Source of the DNA: Labia minor
Taxonomy: Eukaryota > Arthropoda > Insecta > Dermaptera > Spongiphoridae
Assembly (NCBI GenBank): GCA_963082975.1
Contig: OY720350.1
Coordinates: 37,244,660 to 37,308,659, forward strand
Direction: 5' to 3'
Length of the DNA stretch: 64,000 bases
Shown here in pieces: positions 25,201 to 34,781 of this stretch; the first letter of the stretch is position 1; each line of letters opens with the position of its first letter. The translations under genes were made by a program, and so were the position numbers. The notes under the pieces are model-generated. The model was not told the origin of the DNA and searched no databases. It saw only the letters and a list, made by a program, of their open reading frames with translations.

Positions 25201-27816
25201 TAAATTTTACTCTAAAATGTAGCTAAAAATGTTCACTACAATTGACGATGCAAAAATTTCCCCCCACCTAAATATTTTCCGTCCAATAGGCGTCAATATC
25301 CGCGCGCCAAAATACGAACTAACTTATGTGACAACTCATTATATTTATTAATATAAAATCAATTTTATATAAAATTAATATAATTTTAATTCCCTCAGTT
25401 TATAAAAAGTATATGTATTATGTAAATAATACGATCAATAGATTCATTCTTTTCTCCATGATGGATGATTTAATTTCTGTACTAGTCCGTCAGTAATCGA
25501 TCCATGTTCTATGGATTATCAATTATTAAATTGTCTTTCTTTTCAAATCAACGGATTGAGTCTTTTTTATTTGTTTTTTTTTTTTAATTCGGTTTTAATT
25601 CAATTCTGAGATTACTTCACAATGAATGATTGAAAAAGGTCAGGTAACAAATCTCAGACAAAATCAATAGATGTAAATATCTTATATTATATGTATACTC
25701 CAAAATATTTACTCCAGAATAATAAATAAACAGTAGAATAAAATTAGTTTTAAGATAAAAAAATACAAACAATTTTAGTTTATTATTTAATTCAACAAAA
25801 TTTATATATATATATATTTTTTTATTAAAGTTTATTATTTTTTCCTTCGACTGATAATTTTATAACAAACAAACAGCTAGGTATAATCTCTCTCTCTCTC
25901 TCTCTCCCTATGTATATATATATTGTTTTTGTGTGCACATTGCCCAGAATTTAAATTTTTTAACTTGTCTAAATAGATAGAGAGGATGACCTGAGCAACT
26001 ACTGTATGTATGAATAAATAAAAAAAGATTTTAATAAAATATAATTAAAATTAATTCTTTATTTATTTTTACATTTTTTCAAATCATATACATATGAATT
26101 AACACTTTATGATTATATATTTATTCATTATTTTGTATCTATTTGTTACTTTTAATTCATTAATTTAATTTGTTTTTAATCCTTGATTGTTATACAAAAC
26201 ATTAGAGCTAACAAGTAAAAATTCATTTCGAAATTATGCCTTAAATTTATAAAAAAAAAAAAAAAAAAAATTGTTGTTTCTAGAGTATAGCATAGATTAA
26301 AGTAGAATGGAATGAACAGTGTTAAAAGAAATATGTTTAGTTAAATCAGATTCGAGAATTTAAAAATAATATATATAATTAATTTAGGAGAGACCGGGCA
26401 CTGGACAAGGGGAGACAAGGTACAGCCCGATTTTCCCGAACCCTCTTTGTATTTTCGAGCTAAAATGAATTTCTCATGTAGGTATTACGATGCACATTTC
26501 AAATATTGAAAATTGTCTAGATCCTTTAAAAACTTTCGAAGAAATTCTCAATTTTCGGTTTTTTTAAGGTTAGAACAGAAGTGATACTTAAAAAAATATT
26601 ATTTATTATTTTTTTGAATCTAGTTACGGATCAAGGTTGGTGTTTAAGCTTGTAGTTTTAATAGTGTGATAAATGACGTCTGGGAAGAACCCGGACACTT
26701 GTCCAAAGTCTCCCCTTTAGTAATAATAATTTAGTTTATTGATCATATGGAGAGACCGAGTGGGAAACGCCCGCTTGGAAGACCAAACTTAGGATCACGA
26801 ATGATAATAATATTCGAGAAGAATTTAAAGCGAGGTTGTTATCGGGAAACGCCTGTTATCATGCAGAAAAGGGGCTTATCGCGTCAAAATTATTATCAAA
26901 AGGGATAGTAATTAAAATATATAAAACAATTATTTTGCTTGTTGTATTATATGGGTGTGAGGCATCTTAGGAGACGATATTAGATTTAGAGAATTTGAGA
27001 ATAGGATTCTTCGCAGCATTTATGGGACAAAGAACGATGAGGTCACCGGGGAATGGCGGAAACTGCATAACGAGGAATTGCATACCTCTATGCATCTCGA
27101 GATATAGTTAGAATTATAAAATCGGGAAGGCTGCGATGGGCAGGGCACGTGGCTAGAATGGGAGAGGAGAGATCGGCGACAGAGTGGGAAACATCCACTT
27201 GGAAGACCATGGAGGCGGTGGGTGGATAATGTAGGAAGGGACGTGATGAGAGTTGGGAAAGGGTAGAATATGAAGGGTTGTGGCTCAGAATAGGGATACT
27301 TGGAGAAGTGTGGATGCTGCAGCCAAAAATCGTAGAGCCGTAGAGCCAGAGAGATCGATAGCATAGATTAATCCCGCCCGAGGCAGATGCCAAATTTGCC
27401 GCTCTCACACCCATTCTTATATTGAATTTTCAATAAAATATCTATTTACTCCAAACCTTATAATTTTTAGAAACTAAAACATGTTTTAGTAATCAAAATT
27501 CAGTTAATATCCAAAAATGGCATAATTAATTTAAGAATAGTTAATACTGAATTTAAACAATTTGATGATCATTATTGTAAAATAAAAACAATTATATATT
27601 GAAAGTATGTACTGAATATATTGTGAAATAAAGTTTTGCAGTCACATATACACAAAAAATCATATTTATCAATTGTATTTTATTAAAATTAATTTATTAA
27701 TCTGTTGCTAACCGGGGGAAGTACCACTCCCTACACTACTGTGTTGATTTGTTCATAGTGCTATGTTTTATTTGATTTTTAAATTGATAAGGATTTTTTA
27801 TATACTTATAAATACT

Positions 27817-27856
<40 letters not shown>

Positions 27857-28487
27857 TAAAGTTTGATACTCATATTTTTATTACTTATACTTTTAACTAT
27901 CCTTGTATATAGTTAAATGATAATATATATTCTATATATTCTATGAAAAATTTATCTTTTAAAAAATTAAATCATAAAAATTACATTAAATCTTTTATAT
28001 AGGCATTACTCTTGTTTCTTGAATAGTTGATTTTAAATGATATCTGTTAAAATGATTAATTAAATTTGATATAATGATCTTATTATCATTCGATATTTAT
28101 AATAATTAACATACATCATATTTATTTTATTTTTTTTTTTTTAGAATGGAATTGATATATAAACCATCATTACTTCCTGAAATGTTAGGCGCCTTTTCCA
28201 GTAGTAGTTTATTGGATTCGGATGAATTTACCCGGCAACTCACCCCCGAGGGTGATTGGTTGATTACGAAAATTCCGTCTGCCAGTTACGCGGCTGAACC
28301 ATTTCTCAAAAAGAAAAAGAATAAAAAATATAAGAAAAAACAAATTCAAAAACGTATGAAATCGATAAAAGACGATACAACCTTCAATGATTCGGATATA
28401 TCTGATAAACGTATTTCACGATCCATTTTGCGATTAAACAATTCAACAATTGTAAAAAAGAAAATATCAAGCAAAAATTTTATATAA
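16562..28487 (+). CDS. Five-exon host gene, CENP-O-like (tentative)
   Basis: Five exons join cleanly with GT-AG introns and matching phases: 16562-16673, 19851-20332, 21421-21589, 24261-24390 and 28145-28487. Together they give 1236 nt, about 411 residues. An in-frame stop at 16532-16534 precedes the ATG. The middle (about residues 90-300) resembles the tandem RWD region of the kinetochore subunit CENP-O: a beta-rich segment ending KHHLPNEINLNDIL, a helix YICSCVEIYTTRKNELLEIE where CENP-O has its conserved LCEYLNAYxGR helix, then a second beta-rich segment and a closing helix. In the COMA/CCAN complex CENP-O links centromeric chromatin to the outer kinetochore. The C-terminal 115 residues (a serine-rich turn, then a lysine-rich stretch KKKKNKKYKKKQIQKR) are not part of the family as I know it. 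That lysine stretch could be nuclear targeting. The splice model is firm. The family name is an inference from pattern alone. Confidence 0.6.
16774..17344 (+). mobile_element. Internally deleted mariner (intron 1)
   Basis: TA-flanked element whose ends share GTCGAAAAAGTCTTTTCG in inverted orientation. Only the transposase DNA-binding region remains, and the catalytic DDD region is gone. It lies in intron 1 of the CENP-O-like gene, same strand. Confidence 0.85.
16918..17316 (+). pseudogene. Mariner transposase N-terminal DNA-binding domain only
   Basis: A 132-codon open frame encodes the two helix-turn-helix units of a mariner transposase (segments NATQAANEICEVHGDD and the second unit HISSHDIAKELNIHHQTVL), with the linker RSGNFDVKDAPRSGRL and stopping just after VWVPHD. 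The catalytic core that normally follows is absent through internal deletion. The frame begins TTG GTG rather than ATG, and the first in-frame ATG lies about 85 codons in. The intact start has therefore been lost, and production of a DNA-binding-only protein is doubtful. Such truncated products can in principle occupy transposon ends, but nothing here shows expression. Confidence 0.8.
18016..19072 (+). mobile_element. Non-autonomous Helitron carrying a LINE fragment (intron 1)
   Basis: Begins TCTATAATAATAAAAG after an A (18015). It ends with the hairpin GAGCGCCGAAGGCGCTC, a short spacer and CTAG before a T (19073), which is the classic Helitron 3' structure and A/T insertion site. About 18540-18990 is a broken LINE reverse-transcriptase C-terminus. 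There is no Rep/helicase frame. Confidence 0.75.
18540..18990 (+). pseudogene. LINE ORF2 C-terminal remnant within the Helitron
   Basis: The disrupted frame contains NKELHDLYASLDIVRVIKAR followed by GSAGHMPRMGEEK, corresponding to RLRWAGHVARMGEER in the copy at 27130. Stops and frameshifts are frequent. Confidence 0.65.
19851..20332 (+). CDS. Exon 2 of the CENP-O-like gene
   Basis: The acceptor TTATTTTTAG/ATATTTTG and donor GAAATTGAG/GTATTT bound this exon. The split codon with exon 1 gives Asp. It is the longest exon, with high coding quality: no stop over 160 codons in a very AT-rich background. The methionine seen upstream at 19829 lies in the intron. Confidence 0.7.
20625..21312 (+). mobile_element. 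Internally deleted mariner/Tc1 element (intron 2)
   Basis: TA-flanked. The ends GAGGTGTGGCCATTAAATAA and (complement) GAGGTGTGGCTATTAAATAA form inverted repeats of about 26 bases. An N-terminal transposase piece (IRMIAEAVNADKETVRKIL) is joined at about 21005 to the C-terminal piece starting YSPDLAPCDFYLFPKIKSAL and running to GGEYIEGE. Most of the catalytic domain is deleted. Confidence 0.85.
21421..21589 (+). CDS. Exon 3 of the CENP-O-like gene
   Basis: The acceptor CTATTTTTAG/TCAATC keeps the frame open for 56 codons up to AATATTCAG/GTAAAT. A competing AG at 21400 would hit a stop within 10 codons, so 21421 is preferred. It encodes the segment containing NGSLVYRFLFAEQYYDYKL. Confidence 0.65.
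21950..22280 (-). mobile_element. Degenerate LINE fragment (intron 3)
   Basis: The minus strand resembles the LINE segment at 18640-18700 and 26930-27010. The Helitron copy has GGGTGGGAGGCATGGTC and AGTAGATTCAGAGTATT, with counterparts here near 22215-22270. No frame is open. Confidence 0.45.
22713..23936 (+). mobile_element. pogo-like DNA transposon remnant (intron 3)
   Basis: The left end CAGTGGGGTAAGTGCG pairs with the complement of the right end AAGTGGGGTAAGTGCG. A further internal copy of the GCAAGTGCG motif lies near 23730. A broken frame at about 23280-23510 ends with CIICKRWVCGICNKGL, a Cys-rich PHD-like tail of the kind found at the C-terminus of several insect pogo-type transposases. 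Confidence 0.6.
24261..24390 (+). CDS. Exon 4 of the CENP-O-like gene
   Basis: The acceptor TATCTTTTAG/ATGGAAAA follows phase 1 of exon 3, and the donor GATAATGG/GTAATT leaves phase 2. It encodes the helix LQNQLQLFKMFSLKNALL. Confidence 0.65.
24903..25345 (-). mobile_element. 5' part of a mariner element (intron 4)
   Basis: A minus-strand frame starting with ATG at 25157 encodes MAEQNEHFRHIMLYYFRK and continues through the first helix-turn-helix (SATQAAKEICNDYGESAV). It is then disturbed around the RSGKDCERSGRP linker and breaks off near 24903. Sequence out to about 25345 reads like the 5' UTR and terminal repeat (complement begins TAATGAGTTGTCACATAAG). The catalytic half is missing. Confidence 0.7.
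25346..26304. other. Intron sequence with microsatellite
   Basis: Nothing coding was seen. A TC microsatellite lies at 25887-25907 and a poly(A) run at about 26250-26269. Confidence 0.5.
26305..26805 (+). repeat. Composite repeat, copy 1
   Basis: Matches 58495-59037 in inverted orientation. It contains GGGCACTGGACAAGGGGAGA at one end and GACACTTGTCCAAAGTCTCC at the other (an imperfect inverted pair around 26386-26718), then a piece of the LINE tail (GAGTGGGAAACGCCCGCTTG). Two copies of the same junction indicate that the composite moved or was duplicated as a unit. Confidence 0.7.
26806..27365 (+). pseudogene. LINE reverse transcriptase C-terminal remnant
   Basis: A broken frame reads, in order, SKLLSKGIVIKIYKTIILLV, VVLYGCEA, a degenerate middle, then GRLRWAGHVARMGEERSA and a GRP-like basic stretch. 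These are the C-terminal landmarks of insect non-LTR retrotransposon ORF2. Frameshifts and stops are present, so it is inactive. Confidence 0.7.
27366..28144. other. End of intron 4
   Basis: AT-rich, with an AT microsatellite at 27821-27850. No gene or element was recognised before the acceptor at 28144. Confidence 0.5.
28145..28487 (+). CDS. Exon 5 (last) of the CENP-O-like gene
   Basis: The acceptor is a T-rich tract ending TTTTAG/AATGG. The split Gly codon joins exon 4, and the frame then runs 113 codons to TAA. The exon has a Ser-rich turn (FSSSSLLDSDEF), the string DWLITKIPSASYAAEPF and a lysine-rich tail. A poly(A) signal follows 70 bases later. Confidence 0.7.
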
Positions 28488-28555
28488 AAGATCATTATTA
28501 TAATGATAATGAATTATAGAGTTCAAAATTATATTCAAGAGACAAAATTTCTAAT

Positions 28556-28561
28556 AATAAA
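28556..28561 (+). promoter_or_regulatory. Poly(A) signal AATAAA
   Basis: AATAAA about 70 bases after the stop codon, followed directly by an A-rich run. It is a plausible 3' end for the five-exon gene, although AATAAA is frequent by chance at this base composition. Confidence 0.5.
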
Positions 28562-28769
28562 CAAAAAAAAAAAAAATAGAAAATTATTTAATATTTTACT
28601 TTTTTATTATTACAAAAATAATATAAATTTTTAGGTTTCGAAAAATGTGATACCGTTAAAAAAAAATCAAAATAATCACTTTTTATTAATTATTTATTTG
28701 AATGGGTTACAATTTATTATAATAATGTATATTAATAATGAGTTCCTTTCAATTGGAAATTCGTTTATG

Positions 28770-29288
28770 TTTATAAGTTGTACAAGCGCTTTACAGAAGG
28801 CCGAGATGTTGATGATGTGAAGGTTTTTCTCACTGTTTTCTTCGATGAATTCTTGCCAACAGGTCGTACTGTTAATAAGGAATACTACAAGAAAGTTATG
28901 CATCGTTTGTGTGAAGCAATACGGCTCAAACGATCGGAATTCTGCATCACGATAATGCATCAGCTCACACATTATTGCTTGTTCGTGATTTTTTAAGCCA
29001 ATAATAACACCGTAATCATGCCTCAACCACCGTATTCACCAGATTTGGCTACCTGCGACTTTATCCTATTCCAAAAACTGAAGAGACAATGAAAGAAAAG
29101 CATTTTGCCACAATTGATGAGATAAAATCGGAATCGAAGATTTCGAAAAGCGCATTTCACAAGTGCTTCGACGATTGGAAGAAGCGCTGGCATATGTGCA
29201 TTATATCTGAGGGGAATTACTTTGAAGGGGACAAATAATTACTTTTCGAAATAATTCAAAATTTACCTTTTCTTTTGAATAAATCTCG
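28770..29288 (+). mobile_element. Mariner 3' half, degenerate
   Basis: A broken transposase C-terminus: KVFLTVFFDEFLPTGR, then NKEYYKKVMHRLCEAIR, then PPYSPDLATCDF, and the tail HKCFDDWKKRWHMCIISEGN in shifted frames. It ends at the terminal repeat, whose complement reads CGAGATTTATTCAAAAG. The same family is at 47765-48357. It lies about 280 bases downstream of the five-exon gene. Confidence 0.75.
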
Positions 29289-31162
29289 TAAATATATATA
29301 CATTTATATATATGATCAAAATAACAAAAAATGTGTGTTTATCTATTAGCATTTTCTTTTTACCTTTCCGTTTCACCATCCCACTTCATTATTAACTTTC
29401 TTTTGTGTCAGTTTTGTTAGATAGTGAATCGAAACTCTCTTTCGCTCTAATTATACAAATTATACCGAAGGTCCTTAAGGTAAATGTCTTCTAAACATTC
29501 TTAAACTTAATAGAACACTTTTTATAACATTTTGAACTTATTTTATATTTTATTTTAATTAATCTCCTGTAGGAAAATATCTTACTACCATTATAAAATA
29601 TAATTAAGACTTTCTTTTAACCCTAATAAACTCATTTATACTATATTATTAATTTCTTTTTTAATATTAAAGGAAATATTTTATTAACTATAATTATACA
29701 AATAAAAAAATGACTCAAAGGGATTTGAATTACACAGTACTCTTTTAATTAAAAAATTATATTATAAAATTATATATATTATAAAATTTTAAAATAAATA
29801 AAGTCTATTCTTCTAGTGAATTCATTTTTATAAATATATCATTATTAATTAAGATAAAATTGAAAAAAAGAAGAAAATGGAACAAAGTGAATTTCCATGA
29901 AAATACAAGAATTGGGATAAGAATTGCTCCCTCATCCTCCCTATTCTCCAGATTTAGTGACTATTTCTGCCCTCGTATGTATTTTATATATATACAAATA
30001 GAATTACACATAGACATAAAATTAAATGAAAATTAACATATTTGTTTAGATGCATTAAAATATATAATTAAATTTTAATATATGTATATTTGTACTATCA
30101 TGATTAACACTTTCCTAATTCACTTAAATAAGATACAAAATTAGGTGCTTGTGAATTTATTAGTAATAAAATGTTATATATATTTGTATATGATTAAATG
30201 CCTTACTTTTTTTTATTCAGTATCTCATTTTGGACAGGAAATTCAATTACAAGTTTTTCATTTTACGAAACATAAATTTATATATGTTTTATCAATATCG
30301 TGTCTGTAACTTGAATCATTTCAACCCTCATTCATGAAATAATTAAATTTCTTTTCTAATTAAAATAACAAAAGATAAGAAAAAAATTGTATAAGTATTT
30401 AGATATCTCCGGTTAATTCATGTTAATTTCATTAGTACCAATAATAAACTATTACTATTATACTTTACACTTTTTCTATTGAAATTCCTAGTTTTTACAA
30501 TATCTCATTGTCTGCCTGGTCTAAAAATTATTTTTCCTATTTCTCATTCAACCTATTTATTTAAAGAGATATGCCATTTATTATTATTATTAGTTCGTTA
30601 TTTAAAGATCTTTTTATTTTAATTTATTGATTTTTTAACAGATTTTATTATTTATTTCAATATCTGAAAAATAAATGCACAAATTCTTAAAAGGTTCTTT
30701 AAAAATCAATTTTTTATCTTTAAATTGTAAGTTTTTGTTTTTATTATTTATTATTTTCATTCTATTATATGTTGGAATAATTATCATAATTATTTATAAG
30801 ATTTATTTTTTTAATTTCATGGCTTTCTTTCGTCGACCTTCGCATTTAATTTCAATTAATTTAATTATTTAATCTTAAGTTCGATCCTTTGACCTCAAAG
30901 GTCGGTGGACCATTACTATAACCACTAAGCTAATATCATTATCATATTACAAGTTTAATATCTATAAAAATTAGAAATATACATTTTTTAAATAATGAAT
31001 TTAAATTAACTCCAATTTATATTTTAATTTTTGTATAATAGTGTACTTATCAGATATACAATACACAATACACTGATATCTGATAATGAATTCTATTATA
31101 GACATGAGAAATATGTTAATTGAGTATACTAACACACATCTAGATATATTATTATATAGTTA
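29289..31162. other. AT-rich sequence with two small relics
   Basis: A fragment at about 29875-29970 matches the mariner family of 62833-63361 (PPYSPDL region). A tRNA-like relic lies at 30880-30945 on the minus strand. Nothing else was recognised. Confidence 0.5.
30880..30945 (-). repeat. tRNA-like relic (tRNA pseudogene or SINE head)
   Basis: The complement reads TTAGCTTAGTGGTTATAGTA (good A box) followed some 30 bases later by GGATCGAAC (partial B box). Stems do not pair convincingly, so it is not called a functional tRNA. Confidence 0.35.
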
Positions 31163-31470
31163 CTAGCTGCTCAGAGCGCCTTCGGCGCTCTTCACACCTA
31201 GACGGGGGCTCCGCCCCCTGTACCCCCGAATGGTACATAGTATTTGTTTGAAAGTAGTAAAAGTTTTTCATCCATTTTGTTTCAATCAGTATATTACATA
31301 AAACATTCATTTCTTTTTGTGTTCTTATTTAAAAAATATATTTTAATTTAACCAGTAAATTAATTATATATATTATTATTATGGTATCTATCTATGTGGC
31401 TCAAAGATACTCGAAAGTTCTTGGCCACAACAACCACATTTCTCCAAGTGTCCCTATTTTTATGGAAATA
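31163..31470 (-). mobile_element. Helitron 3' end with LINE tail, copy 2
   Basis: On the minus strand it ends GAGCGCCGAAGGCGCTC, spacer, CTAG before T. The adjoining GGGGGCGGAGCCCCCGTC block is the same as at 19017. About 170 AT-rich bases separate it from a LINE-tail piece (31385-31465). Nearly identical arrangements are at 33148-33500 and 63682-64000. I could not locate the matching TC end. Confidence 0.7.
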
Positions 31471-31534
31471 TTAGATGCAGAATTAATACGATTAATAATT
31501 AATAATAGAGTATACTATTTAAATATTTCAAGTT

Positions 31535-31690
31535 TAAATTGGGTGGCTTGTATTGCTGGTGGCCTAAATGCCAGGGGCTCCTACTCGAGTGAACGCTCAC
31601 TCAGTCAGTCAGTCGATTTCGTCGTGTGAGTGCGAATGCCAACTCAAACCAGGCGGGCGGCGATACGCTCTTTCTCTCTCTACTTTATCA
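31535..31690. other. Locally GC-richer block
   Basis: A stretch with CpGs and a (TCAG)n-like run (about 31597-31612) stands out from the AT background. It resembles the 5' promoter region of a retroelement or a captured fragment, but no family could be assigned. Confidence 0.3.
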
Positions 31691-32071
31691 AAAGCGTAAG
31701 TGTATTTTCTATTGAAATTATCATAATTCACCAATATAAAGCGATCAATTAACATCACCTCTACCATCATTGTAATAAAGTCTCAAATGATTTACTGATT
31801 TTTTTAATAATTATTTTAATAGAAAAATATCATATTTGTTTTTTATTTCATATTCATATTAAGAATGATATTTTATTTATTAATATATTATATATATATA
31901 TATTTAACGTGATATATCTGCACATTACTCAAAATTTAATTTAAAATTATTTACACATTTTATTAGAATTTGAAAATGTATATATCTTCTTTTCCTCTAA
32001 TTAATCTCTTTTTCTATTTCATTTTTCTTATGGCATTTAATATAATAGGAATTATTATATATCGTACTCAC

Positions 32072-32108
<37 letters not shown>

Positions 32109-33147
32109 ATATATATATTTCTATTTATTATTATTATTCTATTTTTTAATATTTTGTATTCAATAAGAGTTGATTTTTTTAATATATATTTGGATATTAT
32201 TATTCATTTAAGTAAATATAATTTTTTTATTTTCAATTTGAAGTGACATTTATTCTAGAGACGACCAAACGGCAGGGCTAATTTATTTTTTTTTTCTTTT
32301 ATCTTGTAATTTACTGATTAATTTATCTAAAAAAATGATAAATTCTGATAAATATTTATTCTTTCAATATAAATTATTTTCTGAGAATTCTACATGATTA
32401 TCAAAATCAAAAATCAATTGAAATTTAAATAGAAATCATTTTAACATTCTCTTTTAATTATAGATAATAGAAAAGGTCAGCTTTTAATACTTTCATTTAT
32501 TAAACAAGAATTTTATTATGTGTCTTTGAAATATATCTAAATATTATTATTTCATTAAAAGTTATAATAACGAAAAATTAATGTGATACACATTGATTAA
32601 CAACAGTTTCAATGTATTTTTAATCTGCATTAAAAAAATACAACTGATTATAAAGGCAGATATTTTATTAGAATGAATTAATTATTAATTTGGAAATAAT
32701 TTTAAAGCTCGGAAGCTTCTATTAGCTAAAAAGCCTAGGCGTTACGCTATATATATTATATATTACTCGTATTCTATATTCTATTGTATATCTTGAGACA
32801 ACTCCCAATATATTTACTTGTTTTTCTTATTTTGATTTCAAGCAAGGGCTATTGAACTAATATATATATTTTCATGTTATCTTTTTTATAATTACGCACA
32901 AAAAAACATCTGATCAGTTAATTTATAAAATATTTCAGTTAAATAGAATTTCTATGCTGAATTTAAATTTGAATATAAGAAATAGAAAAATTCGTAATTC
33001 TTAAATGTTATACCATTATGTATTGCTAAATATACATTTATGTAATATTTTAAGTGTTTTATTTGTAATTTTTCATTTATCACTTGTAAGTATATTGAAT
33101 TACTATTTATACACAGACAATTATATATTATTTTTTTATTTAAATAC
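31691..33147. other. AT-rich sequence
   Basis: No gene seen. An AT microsatellite lies at 32073-32106. Confidence 0.5.
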
Positions 33148-33500
33148 CGGCTGGTCAGAGCGCCTTCGGCGCTCTTCACACCTAGGCGGGGGCTCCACCC
33201 CCTGTACCCCCGAGTGGCACATAGTATTTGGTGGTTGAAAGTAGTAAAAGGTTTTCATCCATTTTGTTTCAAACAGTATATAACATAAAACATTCATTTC
33301 TTTTTGTGTTTTTATTTAAAATATATTTTAATTTAATCACTAAATTAATTATATATATTATTATTGTATATGTTATATCTAACTATCTATGTGGCTCAAA
33401 GATGCTCGAAAGTTCTTGGCCGCAACAACCACATTTCTCCAAGTGTCCCTATCCTGAGCCCTTGTCCCATCTCTCTTACGTCCCTTCCTATATTTCATTT
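33148..33500 (-). mobile_element. Helitron 3' end with LINE tail, copy 3
   Basis: Same layout as the copy at 31163: AGAGCGCCTTCGGCGCTC hairpin, GC-rich block, AT spacer, then LINE-tail piece at about 33385-33490. The terminal CTAG has decayed to CCGG on the complement. Confidence 0.65.
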
Positions 33501-34385
33501 TGATATTTTATTTTCATTGTTAGATTATTATTGAATATTTTTTAATTATAATGAAATTTGAGAAAATGCAAAGTTAGAGACTTGAGACAATTTATAAAAT
33601 AAAATTAACATAATTATCGTTATAAAACTATAGGTAAATTAACAATATATACATTCATTAATAGTATTAATTTAAATTAATTGATTTATTTGTTTTTTTT
33701 TATTATTAAGTTCATTTATTAATTTTTCTAGATAATAGTTAATTTCTTCCCTTAAAAGAAACATATAATTTTGTGGTGCTAGGGGATTTGAAAATTATTT
33801 GTCGCAATATGAAGATTTCGCTTACAGTTTCCGTTATGTCCGACCTCCATCCAACACTTATTTTCTCTCAAGTCTCTTGCTTCTCTTAATCATGTGATCT
33901 ATATATTTACTTTTTTTTGATTCATTATAATAAAATTTAAACAAATAAAAATTTTCCCTTTGTTAATTTATATAAATTTCAATTTAAACTAATTGCCAAG
34001 ACTCTGAATAATTTGTGTACAGAAATATTGAATGTTCATAGCGAGAGTTGATATAATGTTGTCCGATTTGTCCTAAATCTAAATTAGAAGAAAATTATAA
34101 ATTGCCTCCTCTTCCAGCCCAATTCATTTACCCATCCATATTGTATAAGGCATCTTAATTTCTTAACACTAAGTTTTTTTAAATTTAAAATAGAGGGAGA
34201 GAAAGAGTTTCTAATTATATTCGAATAGTCAATTATATTCTATATATCAGTATTTTTTCTGAATTTAATACCACGTTAATTTTCAAAATTTTCTATTCTC
34301 TATGCATATGATTGATTACATATTTTAAAAAATTTAAAAAAATTAAATATTCTAATTTTTAAATTTATATATAATTTAATATTAT
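33501..34385. other. AT-rich sequence with a weak interspersed repeat
   Basis: About 34015-34145 (CAGAAATATTGAATGTTCAT onward) resembles 53780-53905 and, more weakly, 54955-55030. No coding content. Confidence 0.4.
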
Positions 34386-34781
34386 TACCGACCGACGATA
34401 GTAAGGGAGGTATTGTTTTCACACCAAATTTCACATGTGGAGATTTTTACATATCTCCACGAATCATGCATTTTCTTAACAGAAAAATTATTTTTAGCAT
34501 GATGTCTGTCTGTCCGTCCGTCCGTATAGATGTGTACAGCCTGAACGGCTGAACGGATTTTGATGAAATTTGGTATATTTACTTAATGCATCAGTGGGAT
34601 GAATTGATCAACTTTTGGTGCAAATCCGGAAACCGGAAGTGGTAGTATTAGCGATTGACGATAGGAAGGGAAGGGTTATTTTCATTCCAAATTTCACATG
34701 AGGAGATTTTTTACATATTATCACGAATCATTCACTTTGCATTGGTTTTATATTCTAGAAAAATCATCTTTATTAGTTTTT
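34386..34781 (-). mobile_element. GACG-minisatellite repeat family, truncated copy C1
   Basis: Begins with the TACCGACCGACGATAGTAAG end. It runs through the minisatellite (about 34507-34526) and breaks off where the next copy starts, giving a head-to-tail pair with C2. Confidence 0.75.

Noticed and set aside
27088..27414. Minus-strand 108- and 114-residue frames
   Set aside because: Antisense to the LINE reverse-transcriptase remnant.
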